Positions 8,877-17,772 of a stretch of 49,365 nucleotides of DNA are shown here, piece after piece. The translations under genes and the position numbers were made by a program. The stretch's first letter is position 1; each line of letters opens with the position of its first letter. The DNA lies in NCBI RefSeq assembly GCF_000157915.1, contig NZ_EQ973648.1, positions 1 through 49,365 on the forward strand, given 5' to 3'. A model generated the notes under the pieces. The model was not told where the DNA came from, ran no database searches, and saw nothing but the letters and a program-made list of their open reading frames with translations. Source of the DNA: Phocaeicola coprophilus DSM 18228 = JCM 13818. GTDB lineage: Bacteria > Bacteroidota > Bacteroidia > Bacteroidales > Bacteroidaceae.

Positions 8877-11800
8877 ATGTTTAGGGAGATTGTAAGCTTT
8901 TCTATCAGGAAGAAGATGTTTGTGGTGTTGACAACACTTCTTTTATTGGCGGGAGGTATTTATTCCATGTTGACCTTACCGATTGATGCTGTGCCGGACA
9001 TTACGAATAATCAGGTACAGATTGTTACCGTATCGCCGACATTGGCTCCTCAGGAAGTGGAGCGGTTAATCACGTTCCCCATTGAGATTGCCATGAGCAA
9101 TATTATGAATGTGGAGGAAATCCGTTCGGTTTCCCGTTTCGGACTTTCACTGGTAACCGTTGTTTTCAAGGAAGATGTCTCGGTGTTGGATGCCAGGCAG
9201 TTGATTAATGAGCAGATACAAACCGTATCAGGAGAGATTCCTGCAGAACTGGGGACTCCGGAGCTGATGCCTATTACGACCGGCTTGGGTGAGATTTATC
9301 AGTATGTGCTGAAAGTAGCCCCGGGCTATGAAAAGAAATACGATGCGATGGAACTGCGTACAATTCAGGACTGGATTGTGAAACGACAGCTTTCCGGTAT
9401 ACCCGGTATTGTTGAGATCAACAGTTTCGGAGGTTATCTGAAGCAGTATGAAGTAGCAGTTGATCCTGACGCTTTGTACTCCTTGAATATTACCATCGGA
9501 GATGTATTCTCAGCCTTGAGCCGGAACAATCAGAATACGGGAGGAAGTTATATTGAAAAGACTTCCAAGGCTTATTATATCCGTTCAGAAGGTATGATCG
9601 GTGATCAGAAAGACATTGAACGGATTGTGGTGACTAACCGGGGAGGAATTCCTGTGCATATCAGTGATATCGGTACGGTTCGTCTGGGAGCCCCGAAACG
9701 TTTCGGAGCGATGACCAAAGACGGCGAAGGAGAATGTGTCGGCGGCATTGCCATGATGTTGAAAGGAGCCAATGCCAATGTGGTTACTCAGGAATTGGAA
9801 AAACGGGTGGCTCAGGTTCAGAAGATGTTGCCGGAAGGTATCAGTGTTGAACCTTATTTGAATCGTTCAGAATTGGTTAACCGGAATATCTCGACAGTTA
9901 TCCGGAACCTGATAGAGGGAGCAGTTATTGTCTTTCTGGTTTTGATTGTCTTCCTGGGAGATGTCCGTGCGGGAATGATTGTAGCTTCTGTCATTCCGCT
10001 GGCCATGCTGTTTGCCTTCATTATGATGCGGATCTTTGGAGTTTCAGCCAACTTGATGAGTTTGGGTGCCATAGATTTCGGTATTGTGGTCGATGGCTCC
10101 ATCGTCATTCTGGAAGGAATTCTGGCCCATATTTATGGACGACAGATGGCAGACAGAAAGTTGACCCGGAAGGAAATGGATCAGGAAGTGGCGAAAGGAG
10201 CCGGAAATGTAGTCCGTAGTGCAACCTTTGCAGTATTGATTATCCTGATTGTCTTTTTCCCGATTCTGACTTTGAGCGGTATTGAAGGCAAGTATTTTAC
10301 CCCGATGGCCAAGACGCTGGTATTTTGTATCATCGGTGCACTTTTGCTTTCGCTTACTTATGTACCCATGATGGCTTCTGTATTTCTGAAGCGGACTGTT
10401 TCCGTAAAGAGAACACTGGCCGACCGTTTCTTCGACTGGTTGAACAGAGGATACCGGCGGACTTTGGATTTCTGTCTGAAACATATTTGGGGAACAATTG
10501 TTTCTGCATTTGCCTTGTTGATCTTTTCTTTGTTCCTGTTTACCCGGTTGGGAGCGGAGTTTATTCCGACATTGGATGAAGGTGATTTTGCCATGCAGAT
10601 GACTCTTCCGGCCGGAAGTTCCTTGAGCAAGAGTATTGAAATATCCTTGCAGGCTGAGAAACGCCTGAAAGAAGATTTCCCGGAAATCAAGCATGTTGTA
10701 GCCAAGATCGGTACGGCTGAGGTTCCGACTGACCCGATGGCCGTTGAAGATGCCGATGTAATGATTGTCATGAAACCGTTCAGTGAGTGGACTTCAGCTT
10801 CAAGCCGTGCTGAGATGGTCGAAAAGATGAAGAATTCACTTGAGTCCGTCAAAGGAGCAGAGTTTAATTTCAGTCAGCCTATCCAGCTGCGTTTCAATGA
10901 ACTGATGACCGGAGCCAAGGCCGATATTGCCATTAAGCTTTACGGAGAAGATATGGACGAATTGTATAGTAAGGCCAAAGAGGCTGCTGAATATGTAGAA
11001 CAGATTCCCGGTGCATCCGATGTATTGGTTGAACAGGCTATGGGATTACCTCAGTTGCTGATTCATTATGACCGGAGCAAAATTGCGCGGTATGGAATTG
11101 ATATTGAGGAACTGAATACCATTATCCGTACAGCCTATGCAGGAGAGACTGCCGGAGTTGTTTTTGAAAATGAGCGGCGTTTTGATCTGGTAGTTCGCCT
11201 GGATCAGGAAAAAGTGCGTGATCTGAATCTGGATAAACTGTTTGTCCGTACCGTAGAAGGTATTCAGATTCCGGTGAGTGAGGTGGCAAGTATAGATCTG
11301 GTGAATGGCCCGTTGCAGATTAATCGTGATGCCACGAAGCGCCGTATTGTAATTGGAGTGAACGTGCGTGATGCCGATATCCAGCAAGTGGTTTCTGCCA
11401 TTCGTGAGTCTTTGGACAAGAATGTCAAGCTGAAGCCGGGATACTATTTTGAGTATGGTGGCCAGTTTGAGAATCTCCAGAATGCCATTCGTACACTGAC
11501 ACTGGTCATCCCGATTGCTTTGGTATTGATTTTGTTGCTTCTTTTCTTTGCATTCAGAAGCGTAATCTATTCCCTTGTGGTCTTCTCTACGGTTCCGCTG
11601 TCTCTGATCGGAGGTATTCTGGCCTTGTGGGTACGCGGGTTGCCGTTCAGCATCTCGGCAGGTGTCGGATTCATCGCCTTGTTTGGTGTTGCGGTTCTGA
11701 ATGGTATATTGATGATTAACCATTTTAATGATTTGCGGAAGGAGAAAGAATACACTATGTGTACAAATCGGATTATTCGGAAAGGGTGTCATCACCTGTT

Positions 11801-13211
11801 GCGTCCGGTCTTTTTGACAGGACTGGTTGCTTCTTTAGGTTTTGTTCCGATGGCTGTTGCCACATCAGCCGGAGCAGAAGTACAGCGGCCGCTGGCTACG
11901 GTGGTTATTGGAGGTCTGATTGTCTCTACCATCCTGACATTGATTGTGATTCCCGTATTCTATCGGCTGGTCAATGAAATTTCCCGTTTGTGGATGCGGA
12001 AACGTCGTCTTCCGGTTCGTAAAAGCGGACTGATGCTGGTTCTGTTGCTGGGTTGTTCCTTATCATCCTTTGCGGCAGACGGAGGCAAACCTGTTTCACT
12101 GGATGAGGCCATTCACATTGCGCTGGAGAACCATCCGCGTTTGAAGATGGCCACGGCAGAAATCAGTCGGGCACGGGCAACACGAGGAGAAATCTGGGAC
12201 GGAGGAAGTACTTCGTTCAGTTATTCCTGGGGACAGTTGAACGGAGAATTCCGTAACGACCACGAGTTGTCTGTGGAACAGTCTTTGGGATCATTGCTGA
12301 CTCCTTTTTATAAGAATGCACTGGTCAATACGCAGGTGGAAAAAGGAGAAGCCTACCGGAACATGGTCAAGAAAGAAATCGTGGCCGAAGTAAAGCGTGC
12401 CTGGGCTTATTATCAGTATGCCTACAATTTGTATCAGCTGTACAATGAACAGGAGAGTCTGGCAGGAACTTTGCGTTCCAGTGGAGAATTGCGTTACCAG
12501 CAGGGTGACATCGATTTGTCTGAACGGAATATGATAACGACAATGGCTTCCGACCTGCATACCCGGTGGTTGCAGGCAAAGGATGAAGTCCGGCTGGCCG
12601 CCCGCCGGTTTGCCTGGGCCTGTTATGCCGATTCAGCCATTGTACCTCAGGATACTTCATTGTCCGTTCTTCCTTTCGATGAACGTTCTGCCCGGGAACT
12701 TTCACAAGATCATTTGAGTTACTTTTCCATGCAGGTCAAGGAAAAGAAGGATCTGTTGCGCATCGAGCGCAGTAAGTTCTTTCCGGAGTTCTCGGTAGGA
12801 TATGCACAGCAAAAGATATTTCCGCTTCGGAAACTGGATTCCTGGATGGTCGGTATTTCTTTCCCGCTGCTGTTTTTCCCTCAGCAGAGCCGGAGCAAGC
12901 AGGCAAAAATAGACTGGCAGATTGCCAGCTATGAGGCCGATCAGAACCGGACTCAGTTGCAGAATAAGGTCGCAGACCTGCAGGGACGTATCAGCCAGCA
13001 GCGCAAGAGTCTGGATTATTATTCGGAAGCCGCCCTTCGCGAGGCAGATGCCTTGCAGGAAAGTTCGATGCTGAAGTTCCGTGAAAGTGAGATCGGTATT
13101 TCGGAACTGGTGCAGAGCCTGAATACAGTGAGAGAGATTCGTAAAGGATATATCGAGAATGTTTATAACTACAATGTCTCGTTGTTGGAAATGGAATTAT
13201 ATACAGAATAA
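8877..13211 (+). CDS. CzcA-type heavy-metal RND efflux pump fused to a TolC-like outer-membrane factor
   Basis: A 1444-aa fusion. Residues 1 to about 1040 are a complete HME-RND proton/metal antiporter with 12 membrane helices and two large periplasmic loops. TM4 carries D400, D406 and E413 (AIDFGIVVDGSIVILEG) at the spacing of CzcA D402/D408/E415, a pattern linked to divalent metals. Residues from about 1070 on are a TolC/CzcC-type outer-membrane factor (SLDEAIHIALENHPRLKMA; later long coiled-coil helices). Between them, residues 1042-1067 look like a complete export signal: basic KRRLPVRK, hydrophobic LMLVLLLG, then either a lipobox LLGC (C1060) or a signal-peptidase-I site SFA/A. The chain may therefore be cut into pump and channel. 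The adaptor gene starts 10 bp later. Confidence 0.9.
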   Translation: MFREIVSFSIRKKMFVVLTTLLLLAGGIYSMLTLPIDAVPDITNNQVQIVTVSPTLAPQEVERLITFPIEIAMSNIMNVEEIRSVSRFGLSLVTVVFKEDVSVLDARQLINEQIQTVSGEIPAELGTPELMPITTGLGEIYQYVLKVAPGYEKKYDAMELRTIQDWIVKRQLSGIPGIVEINSFGGYLKQYEVAVDPDALYSLNITIGDVFSALSRNNQNTGGSYIEKTSKAYYIRSEGMIGDQKDIERIVVTNRGGIPVHISDIGTVRLGAPKRFGAMTKDGEGECVGGIAMMLKGANANVVTQELEKRVAQVQKMLPEGISVEPYLNRSELVNRNISTVIRNLIEGAVIVFLVLIVFLGDVRAGMIVASVIPLAMLFAFIMMRIFGVSANLMSLGAIDFGIVVDGSIVILEGILAHIYGRQMADRKLTRKEMDQEVAKGAGNVVRSATFAVLIILIVFFPILTLSGIEGKYFTPMAKTLVFCIIGALLLSLTYVPMMASVFLKRTVSVKRTLADRFFDWLNRGYRRTLDFCLKHIWGTIVSAFALLIFSLFLFTRLGAEFIPTLDEGDFAMQMTLPAGSSLSKSIEISLQAEKRLKEDFPEIKHVVAKIGTAEVPTDPMAVEDADVMIVMKPFSEWTSASSRAEMVEKMKNSLESVKGAEFNFSQPIQLRFNELMTGAKADIAIKLYGEDMDELYSKAKEAAEYVEQIPGASDVLVEQAMGLPQLLIHYDRSKIARYGIDIEELNTIIRTAYAGETAGVVFENERRFDLVVRLDQEKVRDLNLDKLFVRTVEGIQIPVSEVASIDLVNGPLQINRDATKRRIVIGVNVRDADIQQVVSAIRESLDKNVKLKPGYYFEYGGQFENLQNAIRTLTLVIPIALVLILLLLFFAFRSVIYSLVVFSTVPLSLIGGILALWVRGLPFSISAGVGFIALFGVAVLNGILMINHFNDLRKEKEYTMCTNRIIRKGCHHLLRPVFLTGLVASLGFVPMAVATSAGAEVQRPLATVVIGGLIVSTILTLIVIPVFYRLVNEISRLWMRKRRLPVRKSGLMLVLLLGCSLSSFAADGGKPVSLDEAIHIALENHPRLKMATAEISRARATRGEIWDGGSTSFSYSWGQLNGEFRNDHELSVEQSLGSLLTPFYKNALVNTQVEKGEAYRNMVKKEIVAEVKRAWAYYQYAYNLYQLYNEQESLAGTLRSSGELRYQQGDIDLSERNMITTMASDLHTRWLQAKDEVRLAARRFAWACYADSAIVPQDTSLSVLPFDERSARELSQDHLSYFSMQVKEKKDLLRIERSKFFPEFSVGYAQQKIFPLRKLDSWMVGISFPLLFFPQQSRSKQAKIDWQIASYEADQNRTQLQNKVADLQGRISQQRKSLDYYSEAALREADALQESSMLKFRESEIGISELVQSLNTVREIRKGYIENVYNYNVSLLEMELYTE

Positions 13212-13221
13212 ACGAAAAGAT

Positions 13222-14121
13222 ATGAAACAGATTTGGATCGCATTAGCATTGTTGTTTGTAGCCGTGTCGTGTGGAAAAAGTTCAGATACGGCAGATGTAA
13301 AAGAAGAAACAACGCAGGAACGTACAGATACATTGGACATGGAATCAGATTCCGTAGATGCCGTGACGTCGGCTACTGCCGTGGCCAATGCCCCGTCTTT
13401 CAACGGAGTGATTATGCTTCCGCCGGAAAAGCATGCAACGGTTACACTGATGATGGACGGAACGATTCAGGATATTCATTTGTTTCCCGGAGAGTATGTG
13501 AAGAAGGGAGAGGTTATCGCCACATTGAAAAATCCCGATTTTATCCGTCTTCAGCAGGAGTATCTGGATGCTTCGGCTCAGGTGGAATACCTTGAAAAGG
13601 AGTATGCCCGTCAGCAGAATCTGACTTCCCATGAAGCTGCCTCACAGAAGAAACTTCAGCAGAGCAAGGCTGAATATCTTTCCATGAAAGCACGTCTGGA
13701 TGCCAGTGTCTCCCAGTTGGAAATTTTAGGGATATCTCCTTCCGGCTTGCAGAAAGAGGGTATGCATACCTATCTGGAGATTAAGGCTCCGGTCAGTGGT
13801 TATGTTACCAACATGCAGGTGAATGTCGGCAAATACTTCAATGTCGGTGAGCCGATCTGTGACGTGATAGACAAAAGTGCTCTGATGCTTCAGCTGACTG
13901 CCTATGAGAAAGATCTGGACAAACTGAAAGTGGGAGATACATTTGATTTTCATGTAAATGGAATGGGAGGAACTACTTTCAAGGCCACTTTGCTTTCCAT
14001 CGACCAGATGGTGGACAATACGAACCGTTCTATCAAGATTTATGCGACGATCAATCATCCGGACGGTAATTTCCGCCCGGGAATGTATGTGTCGGCCCGA
14101 AAATCCGAAAAAAGTGAGTAA
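13222..14121 (+). CDS. RND efflux periplasmic adaptor (HlyD/CzcB-like), short lipoprotein
   Basis: I choose the ATG at 13222 (299 aa), 10 bp after the pump-channel stop; the frame is open further upstream but that lies inside the pump gene. The start MKQIWIALALLFVAVSCGKSS is a lipoprotein signal with VSC lipobox. Next come a biotinyl-lipoyl half-motif (IQDIHLFPGEYVKKGEVIATL), a coiled-coil hairpin (about residues 100-165), the second lipoyl half (IKAPVSGYVTNMQVNVGKYFNVGEPI) and a beta-barrel ending at FRPGMYVSARK. The C-terminal membrane-proximal domain present in the second adaptor of this window (16577-17761) is missing. It links the fused pump to the channel domain for metal export. An acidic, Thr/Ser-rich linker follows the lipid anchor. 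Confidence 0.88.
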   Translation: MKQIWIALALLFVAVSCGKSSDTADVKEETTQERTDTLDMESDSVDAVTSATAVANAPSFNGVIMLPPEKHATVTLMMDGTIQDIHLFPGEYVKKGEVIATLKNPDFIRLQQEYLDASAQVEYLEKEYARQQNLTSHEAASQKKLQQSKAEYLSMKARLDASVSQLEILGISPSGLQKEGMHTYLEIKAPVSGYVTNMQVNVGKYFNVGEPICDVIDKSALMLQLTAYEKDLDKLKVGDTFDFHVNGMGGTTFKATLLSIDQMVDNTNRSIKIYATINHPDGNFRPGMYVSARKSEKSE

Positions 14122-14130
14122 TTTTGTTTC

Positions 14131-15171
14131 ATGAAACTTTTCATGCCTAATAAATCTATATTGATCGTGAATGCCATCTCTGTCATGGTGGCATTCCTGA
14201 TTCATTTGCCGGAAATGATTGCTTTGTCGGATATGATGCCCGATGAGGTGATCTTTCCGGGCATGCATTGGACGGATGTTTTCAATGAAGTGTTTTTCAC
14301 CTATCTTTCCCTGCTGTTGCTGTTTTTCCTGAATGAACGTTTGTTCCGCTTCGGTGACACTCAGGTGAATATGGGATGGAAAAAACTGTTGTTGTCCTTT
14401 CTGGTCACCTGGATTGCCAGCAACCTGCTGGGAAAAGGCTTCGTGGCTCTTCATCAGCATTTTGATATTCCGGCCATTGATGCCCTGTTGCATCATTATC
14501 TGCATCCGTTGAGAGACTTTCTCATTTCTGTTGTGGTGACCGGAAGCTGCTATTTAATGTATCAGAACCGGAAAAGCAACATGGTACTGCTGGAGAATCA
14601 GCAATTACGGACCGAGAACATTGCCAATCAGTATGAGACTTTGAAGAACCAGCTGAATCCGCACATGCTGTTCAATTCGCTGAATACGCTGTCCACGCTG
14701 ATCCGGGAATCTTCAGACAAGGCGCAGGATTATTTGCAGGAACTCTCCCGGGTTCTGCGCTATACCTTGCAGGATAATGATTCCCATTCCGTTACTCTGG
14801 CTGAGGAAATGGACTTTGTACATGCTTATTTGTATCTGCTGAAGATGCGTTATGAAGAGAATTTGAATTTTGACATTCGTATTTCCTCTGATGCATTGCA
14901 GAAGAAACTTCCTCCCATGGCCGTACAGATGCTTGTGGAGAATGCCGTCAAGCACAATGAAATCAGCCGGCGTCATCCGCTGACGGTTGCCATTTCAACT
15001 TCCGGAGACTGGATTACGGTAGAGAACCGGATTCAGTCCAAACTGACGGGAAATACGGGAACCCGGATCGGGCTGGACAATCTGGCCAAGCGTTACCGGC
15101 TGCTGTTTAAACAGGAAATTGTGGTGAAAGAGGAAAACAGTTGTTTCATTGTTAGACTACCGCTGATATGA
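14131..15171 (+). CDS. LytS-type sensor histidine kinase
   Basis: A 346-aa membrane kinase. About four hydrophobic helices fill residues 8-145, followed by a coiled-coil linker and a His_kinase (LytS/YehU-type) module: NQLNPHMLFNSLNTL with phosphoacceptor H178, then a degenerate ATPase domain with AVQMLVENAVKHNE and GTRIGLDNLAKRY. There is no separate periplasmic sensor domain, so the signal is likely sensed in or at the membrane. It starts 9 bp after the adaptor and overlaps the regulator gene by 4 bp (ATGA), implying translational coupling. It presumably senses metal or envelope stress for operon 1; that role is inferred from position only. Confidence 0.9.
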   Translation: MKLFMPNKSILIVNAISVMVAFLIHLPEMIALSDMMPDEVIFPGMHWTDVFNEVFFTYLSLLLLFFLNERLFRFGDTQVNMGWKKLLLSFLVTWIASNLLGKGFVALHQHFDIPAIDALLHHYLHPLRDFLISVVVTGSCYLMYQNRKSNMVLLENQQLRTENIANQYETLKNQLNPHMLFNSLNTLSTLIRESSDKAQDYLQELSRVLRYTLQDNDSHSVTLAEEMDFVHAYLYLLKMRYEENLNFDIRISSDALQKKLPPMAVQMLVENAVKHNEISRRHPLTVAISTSGDWITVENRIQSKLTGNTGTRIGLDNLAKRYRLLFKQEIVVKEENSCFIVRLPLI

Positions 15172-15929
15172 AAACATTGATTATAGAAGACGAAAAGGCT
15201 GCCTTGCGTAATCTGAAGGCCGTTATTAACGAAGTTTCTGCCGGGCTGGAAATTATCGGGGAGACAGACAGCATTGTGGATACCATCGAATGGTTTCAGA
15301 CCCATCCGATGCCGGAACTTGTGTTTATGGATATTCATCTGGCAGACGGTTCGGCTTTTGAAGTGTTTGAGCATGTGGAGGTGAAATGTCCGATCATCTT
15401 TACTACTGCCTACGATGAATATGCTTTGCGGGCTTTTCATGTCAACAGCATTGCGTATCTGTTGAAACCGATCAACCGGAATGATTTGCAGAATGCACTG
15501 GACAAACTGGAGACCTTGTGCGGTACTGCGGGCGGACAGACCCCGCCTTTCGATTTTATGAAAGTCATGCATGAATTGAAGAAAGAGGAGAGTTACAAGA
15601 CCCATTTCCTGGTACCGGCCAAAGGAGACAAACTGATTCCCATATCTGTAAACGACATTCTGTTTTTCTATATCAGTGACGGAATTGTCAAGGCGGTTGA
15701 CCGGCATGCAGATGCATATATCTTTTCGCAGTCGCTGGACGAGCTGGTGGAACTGCTTAATCCGCGTGATTTCTTCAGAGTAAACCGTCAGTATCTGATC
15801 GCAAAGAAAGCCATTACGGATGTCAGCCTGTGGTTCAACGGGCGGCTGGTCATCAATCTGAAAGTCCCGGTTCCGGAGAAGATCATTGTCAGCAAAGCGA
15901 AGGTTTCGGAGTTTAAGGACTGGTTTTAA
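15168..15929 (+). CDS. LytTR-family response regulator
   Basis: A 253-aa regulator. Residues 1-120 form a receiver domain: acidic pocket E7/D8, phosphoacceptor D55 in LVFMDIHL, conserved T in IFTTAYDEYA, and K in YLLKPI. Residues 150-253 form a LytTR DNA-binding domain (LVPAKGDKLIPISVNDILFFY, then FFRVNRQYLIAKKAI). It is the cognate partner of the overlapping LytS-type kinase. LytTR proteins bind pairs of short direct repeats; I could not identify such a pair with confidence upstream of the pump operons. Family call firm; target inferred to be the neighbouring efflux genes. Confidence 0.92.
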   Translation: MKTLIIEDEKAALRNLKAVINEVSAGLEIIGETDSIVDTIEWFQTHPMPELVFMDIHLADGSAFEVFEHVEVKCPIIFTTAYDEYALRAFHVNSIAYLLKPINRNDLQNALDKLETLCGTAGGQTPPFDFMKVMHELKKEESYKTHFLVPAKGDKLIPISVNDILFFYISDGIVKAVDRHADAYIFSQSLDELVELLNPRDFFRVNRQYLIAKKAITDVSLWFNGRLVINLKVPVPEKIIVSKAKVSEFKDWF

Positions 15930-15985
15930 GTCTTCTTATTTTCGGATTTACCTCATTTCCGGTCAGTTTTCTCATATTTTTATCT

Positions 15986-15993
15986 TATCTTTG
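15986..15993 (+). promoter_or_regulatory. -7 box of metal-efflux operon 2
   Basis: TATCTTTG matches TAnnTTTG and lies 28 bp before the ATG of the His/Cys-rich protein. No convincing -33 box. Confidence 0.45.
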
Positions 15994-16021
15994 CCCCGCT
16001 ATCACAAAGATAAGAAGATAA

Positions 16022-16441
16022 ATGGAACGGAAACTGAAATCATATTTTTTGCTTGTCGTCAGCATACTTATGCTGGTGGCCTCAGTTTTTCCGCACCATC
16101 ATCACGATTTATACTTCTGTGTAGCCCATGATCTGGAGACTTGTCCGGCTTCAGTGGAATGTCCGGATCACCTGCATCATACGGGTGATGAAGACAATCA
16201 TGCATGCACTTCTTCATGCGTGACTCACTTTGCTTTTTCCGCTCCTGACAGTCACGGAACGGATCTTTCGCCAGCTTACAGTTACAGTCTGCTGATCTAT
16301 CCTTTTGTGCTTACCCTCGAACGTTTGTCTTCGTTCGAAAATGACTTGCCTTGTCCCTTTTCTGCTTATATAGAGCGTCTGCACGCCCGGCATTTCGTGG
16401 CGTCTTCGGGACTGCGTGCACCTCCCTGTTTTCTGTCCTGA
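16022..16441 (+). CDS. Small His/Cys-rich exported protein, putative metal binder
   Basis: A 139-aa protein with a hydrophobic N-terminal signal or anchor (residues 8-23) followed at once by four histidines (H25-H28). The next 45 residues hold several Cys and His in short spacing (CVAHDLETC, CPDHLHH, HACTSSCVTH), which suggests metal coordination outside the cytoplasm. A second hydrophobic stretch (YSYSLLIYPFVLTLE) may be a membrane segment. It resembles small Bacteroidales proteins found beside metal efflux genes (possibly DUF6769, from memory). It precedes the adaptor by 135 bp and probably shares function with the CusBAC-like system. A metal scavenger or sensor role is inferred. Confidence 0.75.
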   Translation: MERKLKSYFLLVVSILMLVASVFPHHHHDLYFCVAHDLETCPASVECPDHLHHTGDEDNHACTSSCVTHFAFSAPDSHGTDLSPAYSYSLLIYPFVLTLERLSSFENDLPCPFSAYIERLHARHFVASSGLRAPPCFLS

Positions 16442-16446
16442 CATCT

Positions 16447-16470
16447 TTCCCGGCAAAGAATGTCCGGGAA
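16447..16470 (+). other. Hairpin between the His/Cys-rich gene and the adaptor gene
   Basis: TTCCCGG (16447-16453) pairs with CCGGGAA (16464-16470), just after the stop codon. No T run follows, so this may be a weak terminator, an mRNA processing or stability element, or chance. Confidence 0.35.
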
Positions 16471-16502
16471 CTCTTTGCAACCTGCTTGCAAGGACAATCC
16501 TT

Positions 16503-16510
16503 TATTTTTG
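16503..16510 (+). promoter_or_regulatory. -7 box upstream of the second adaptor gene
   Basis: TATTTTTG matches TAnnTTTG exactly, 66 bp before the ATG at 16577. It would give the adaptor-pump-channel genes a promoter separate from the His/Cys-rich gene. The -33 element is not evident. Confidence 0.45.
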
Positions 16511-16576
16511 CAGTATAAATCTTCCGGAGGGCGGTCGTTCGGGGCTGTCGGTTCCGGAACAATGAAAAATTAATCT

Positions 16577-17761
16577 ATGAAAAAATCTATCATTACAGGA
16601 GTATTAGCTGTTTTTTTATTGGGTTCCTGTGGAACTCATGAACACAACCATGCGGAAGAAGGCCATGACCACGAGGCTGAGGCAGCTCACGGTCATGACG
16701 AGCATGATCACGAGGCGGAAGAAGCTCACAAGGGAGCTTCCAATGAAATTGTACTGACACCGGAAAAGGCTGAAGCTGCCGGTGTGAAAGTTGAAACGGT
16801 GGAGCCCGGTACTTTCCGTCAGGTGATTCCGGTGAGCGGACAGGTGATGGCTGCCCAGGGAGAAGAAGCCGTGGTTGTAGCCAATATGTCCGGTGTCGTT
16901 TCTTTTTCCGGACCGGTCACCGAAGGTATGCAGGTTGCTCAGGGAAGCAGTCTGCTGACCTTGTCTTCCGAAACTCTTCAGGACGGAGACCCTCTGAAGC
17001 GGGCACGTATTGCGTATGAGGCTGCCCGGAAAGAATATGAGCGGGCCGGAAAACTGGTGGAAAGCCAGATTGTTTCTCAAAAAGACTTCAATGTCATCCG
17101 TGAGAATTATGAGAATGCACGGTTGGCCTATGAAGCTCTCTCTCCCAGCAGCAATGGAAAAGGTGTGGCTGTCAAGTCACCGATGAGCGGATATGTGAAG
17201 TCCTGTCTGGTGAAAGCCGGCGATTATGTAACGGTCGGTCAGCCGTTGATGACTGTAACCAAGACCAGACGGCTGCAGCTGAAGGCTGAAGTTTCCGAAC
17301 GTTATTATCCGGCACTGCAGCAAGTGTCGTCTGCCAATTTCAAGACTCCTTATTCGGATCATGTTTACCGGCTTGATGACTTGCAGGGACGCCTGCTGGC
17401 TTACGGAAAGGCTTCTGCTGAGGCTTCTTTCTATGTGCCGGTAACGTTTGAGTTCGATAATCGCGGCGATGTTGTTCCCGGCTCGTTTGTAGAAGTGTGG
17501 TTGCTGGGACGCGAACGTCAGGGAGTGATCAGTCTTCCTGTTTCTGCACTTACAGAAGAACAGGGACTGACTTTCGTCTATCTTCAGCTGGATGCTGAAT
17601 GCTATCAGAAACAGGAAGTCAGGACCGGTGCTACGGATGGTGACCGTGTAGAAATCCTTTCCGGACTGAAAGGCGGAGAGAAAGTCGTTACTCAGGGAGC
17701 CATTCATGTGAAACTGGCTTCGGCCTCCAATGCGATTCCGGGTCATACCCATAACCATTAA
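16577..17761 (+). CDS. CusB/CzcB-type efflux adaptor, His-rich lipoprotein
   Basis: A 394-aa periplasmic adaptor of an HME-RND pump. A lipoprotein signal (FLLGSCGTH, lipobox GSC) is followed by a His/Asp/Glu-rich stretch of about 35 residues (HEHNHAEEGHDHE and repeats), and the C-terminus ends HTHNH, so both ends can bind metal. The core has lipoyl halves (VVANMSGVVSFSGPVTEGMQV; VKSPMSGYVKSCLVKAGDYV), a coiled-coil hairpin around residues 140-185, a beta-barrel and a full membrane-proximal domain (GDRVEILSGLKGGEKVV). It starts the adaptor-pump-channel operon; the pump gene follows 11 bp later. Zinc, cobalt or copper could be the ligand; His/acid-rich segments alone do not decide. Confidence 0.92.
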   Translation: MKKSIITGVLAVFLLGSCGTHEHNHAEEGHDHEAEAAHGHDEHDHEAEEAHKGASNEIVLTPEKAEAAGVKVETVEPGTFRQVIPVSGQVMAAQGEEAVVVANMSGVVSFSGPVTEGMQVAQGSSLLTLSSETLQDGDPLKRARIAYEAARKEYERAGKLVESQIVSQKDFNVIRENYENARLAYEALSPSSNGKGVAVKSPMSGYVKSCLVKAGDYVTVGQPLMTVTKTRRLQLKAEVSERYYPALQQVSSANFKTPYSDHVYRLDDLQGRLLAYGKASAEASFYVPVTFEFDNRGDVVPGSFVEVWLLGRERQGVISLPVSALTEEQGLTFVYLQLDAECYQKQEVRTGATDGDRVEILSGLKGGEKVVTQGAIHVKLASASNAIPGHTHNH

Positions 17762-17772
17762 TTCCTGAAACG

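Noticed and set aside
10044..11795. Minus-strand open frames opposite the first RND pump
   Set aside because: Antisense to a conserved pump and without signal, domain or ribosome-entry evidence.
13159..13221. Earlier start for the first adaptor inside the pump-channel gene
   Set aside because: A lipoprotein signal begins exactly at the ATG at 13222; the upstream residues would destroy it.
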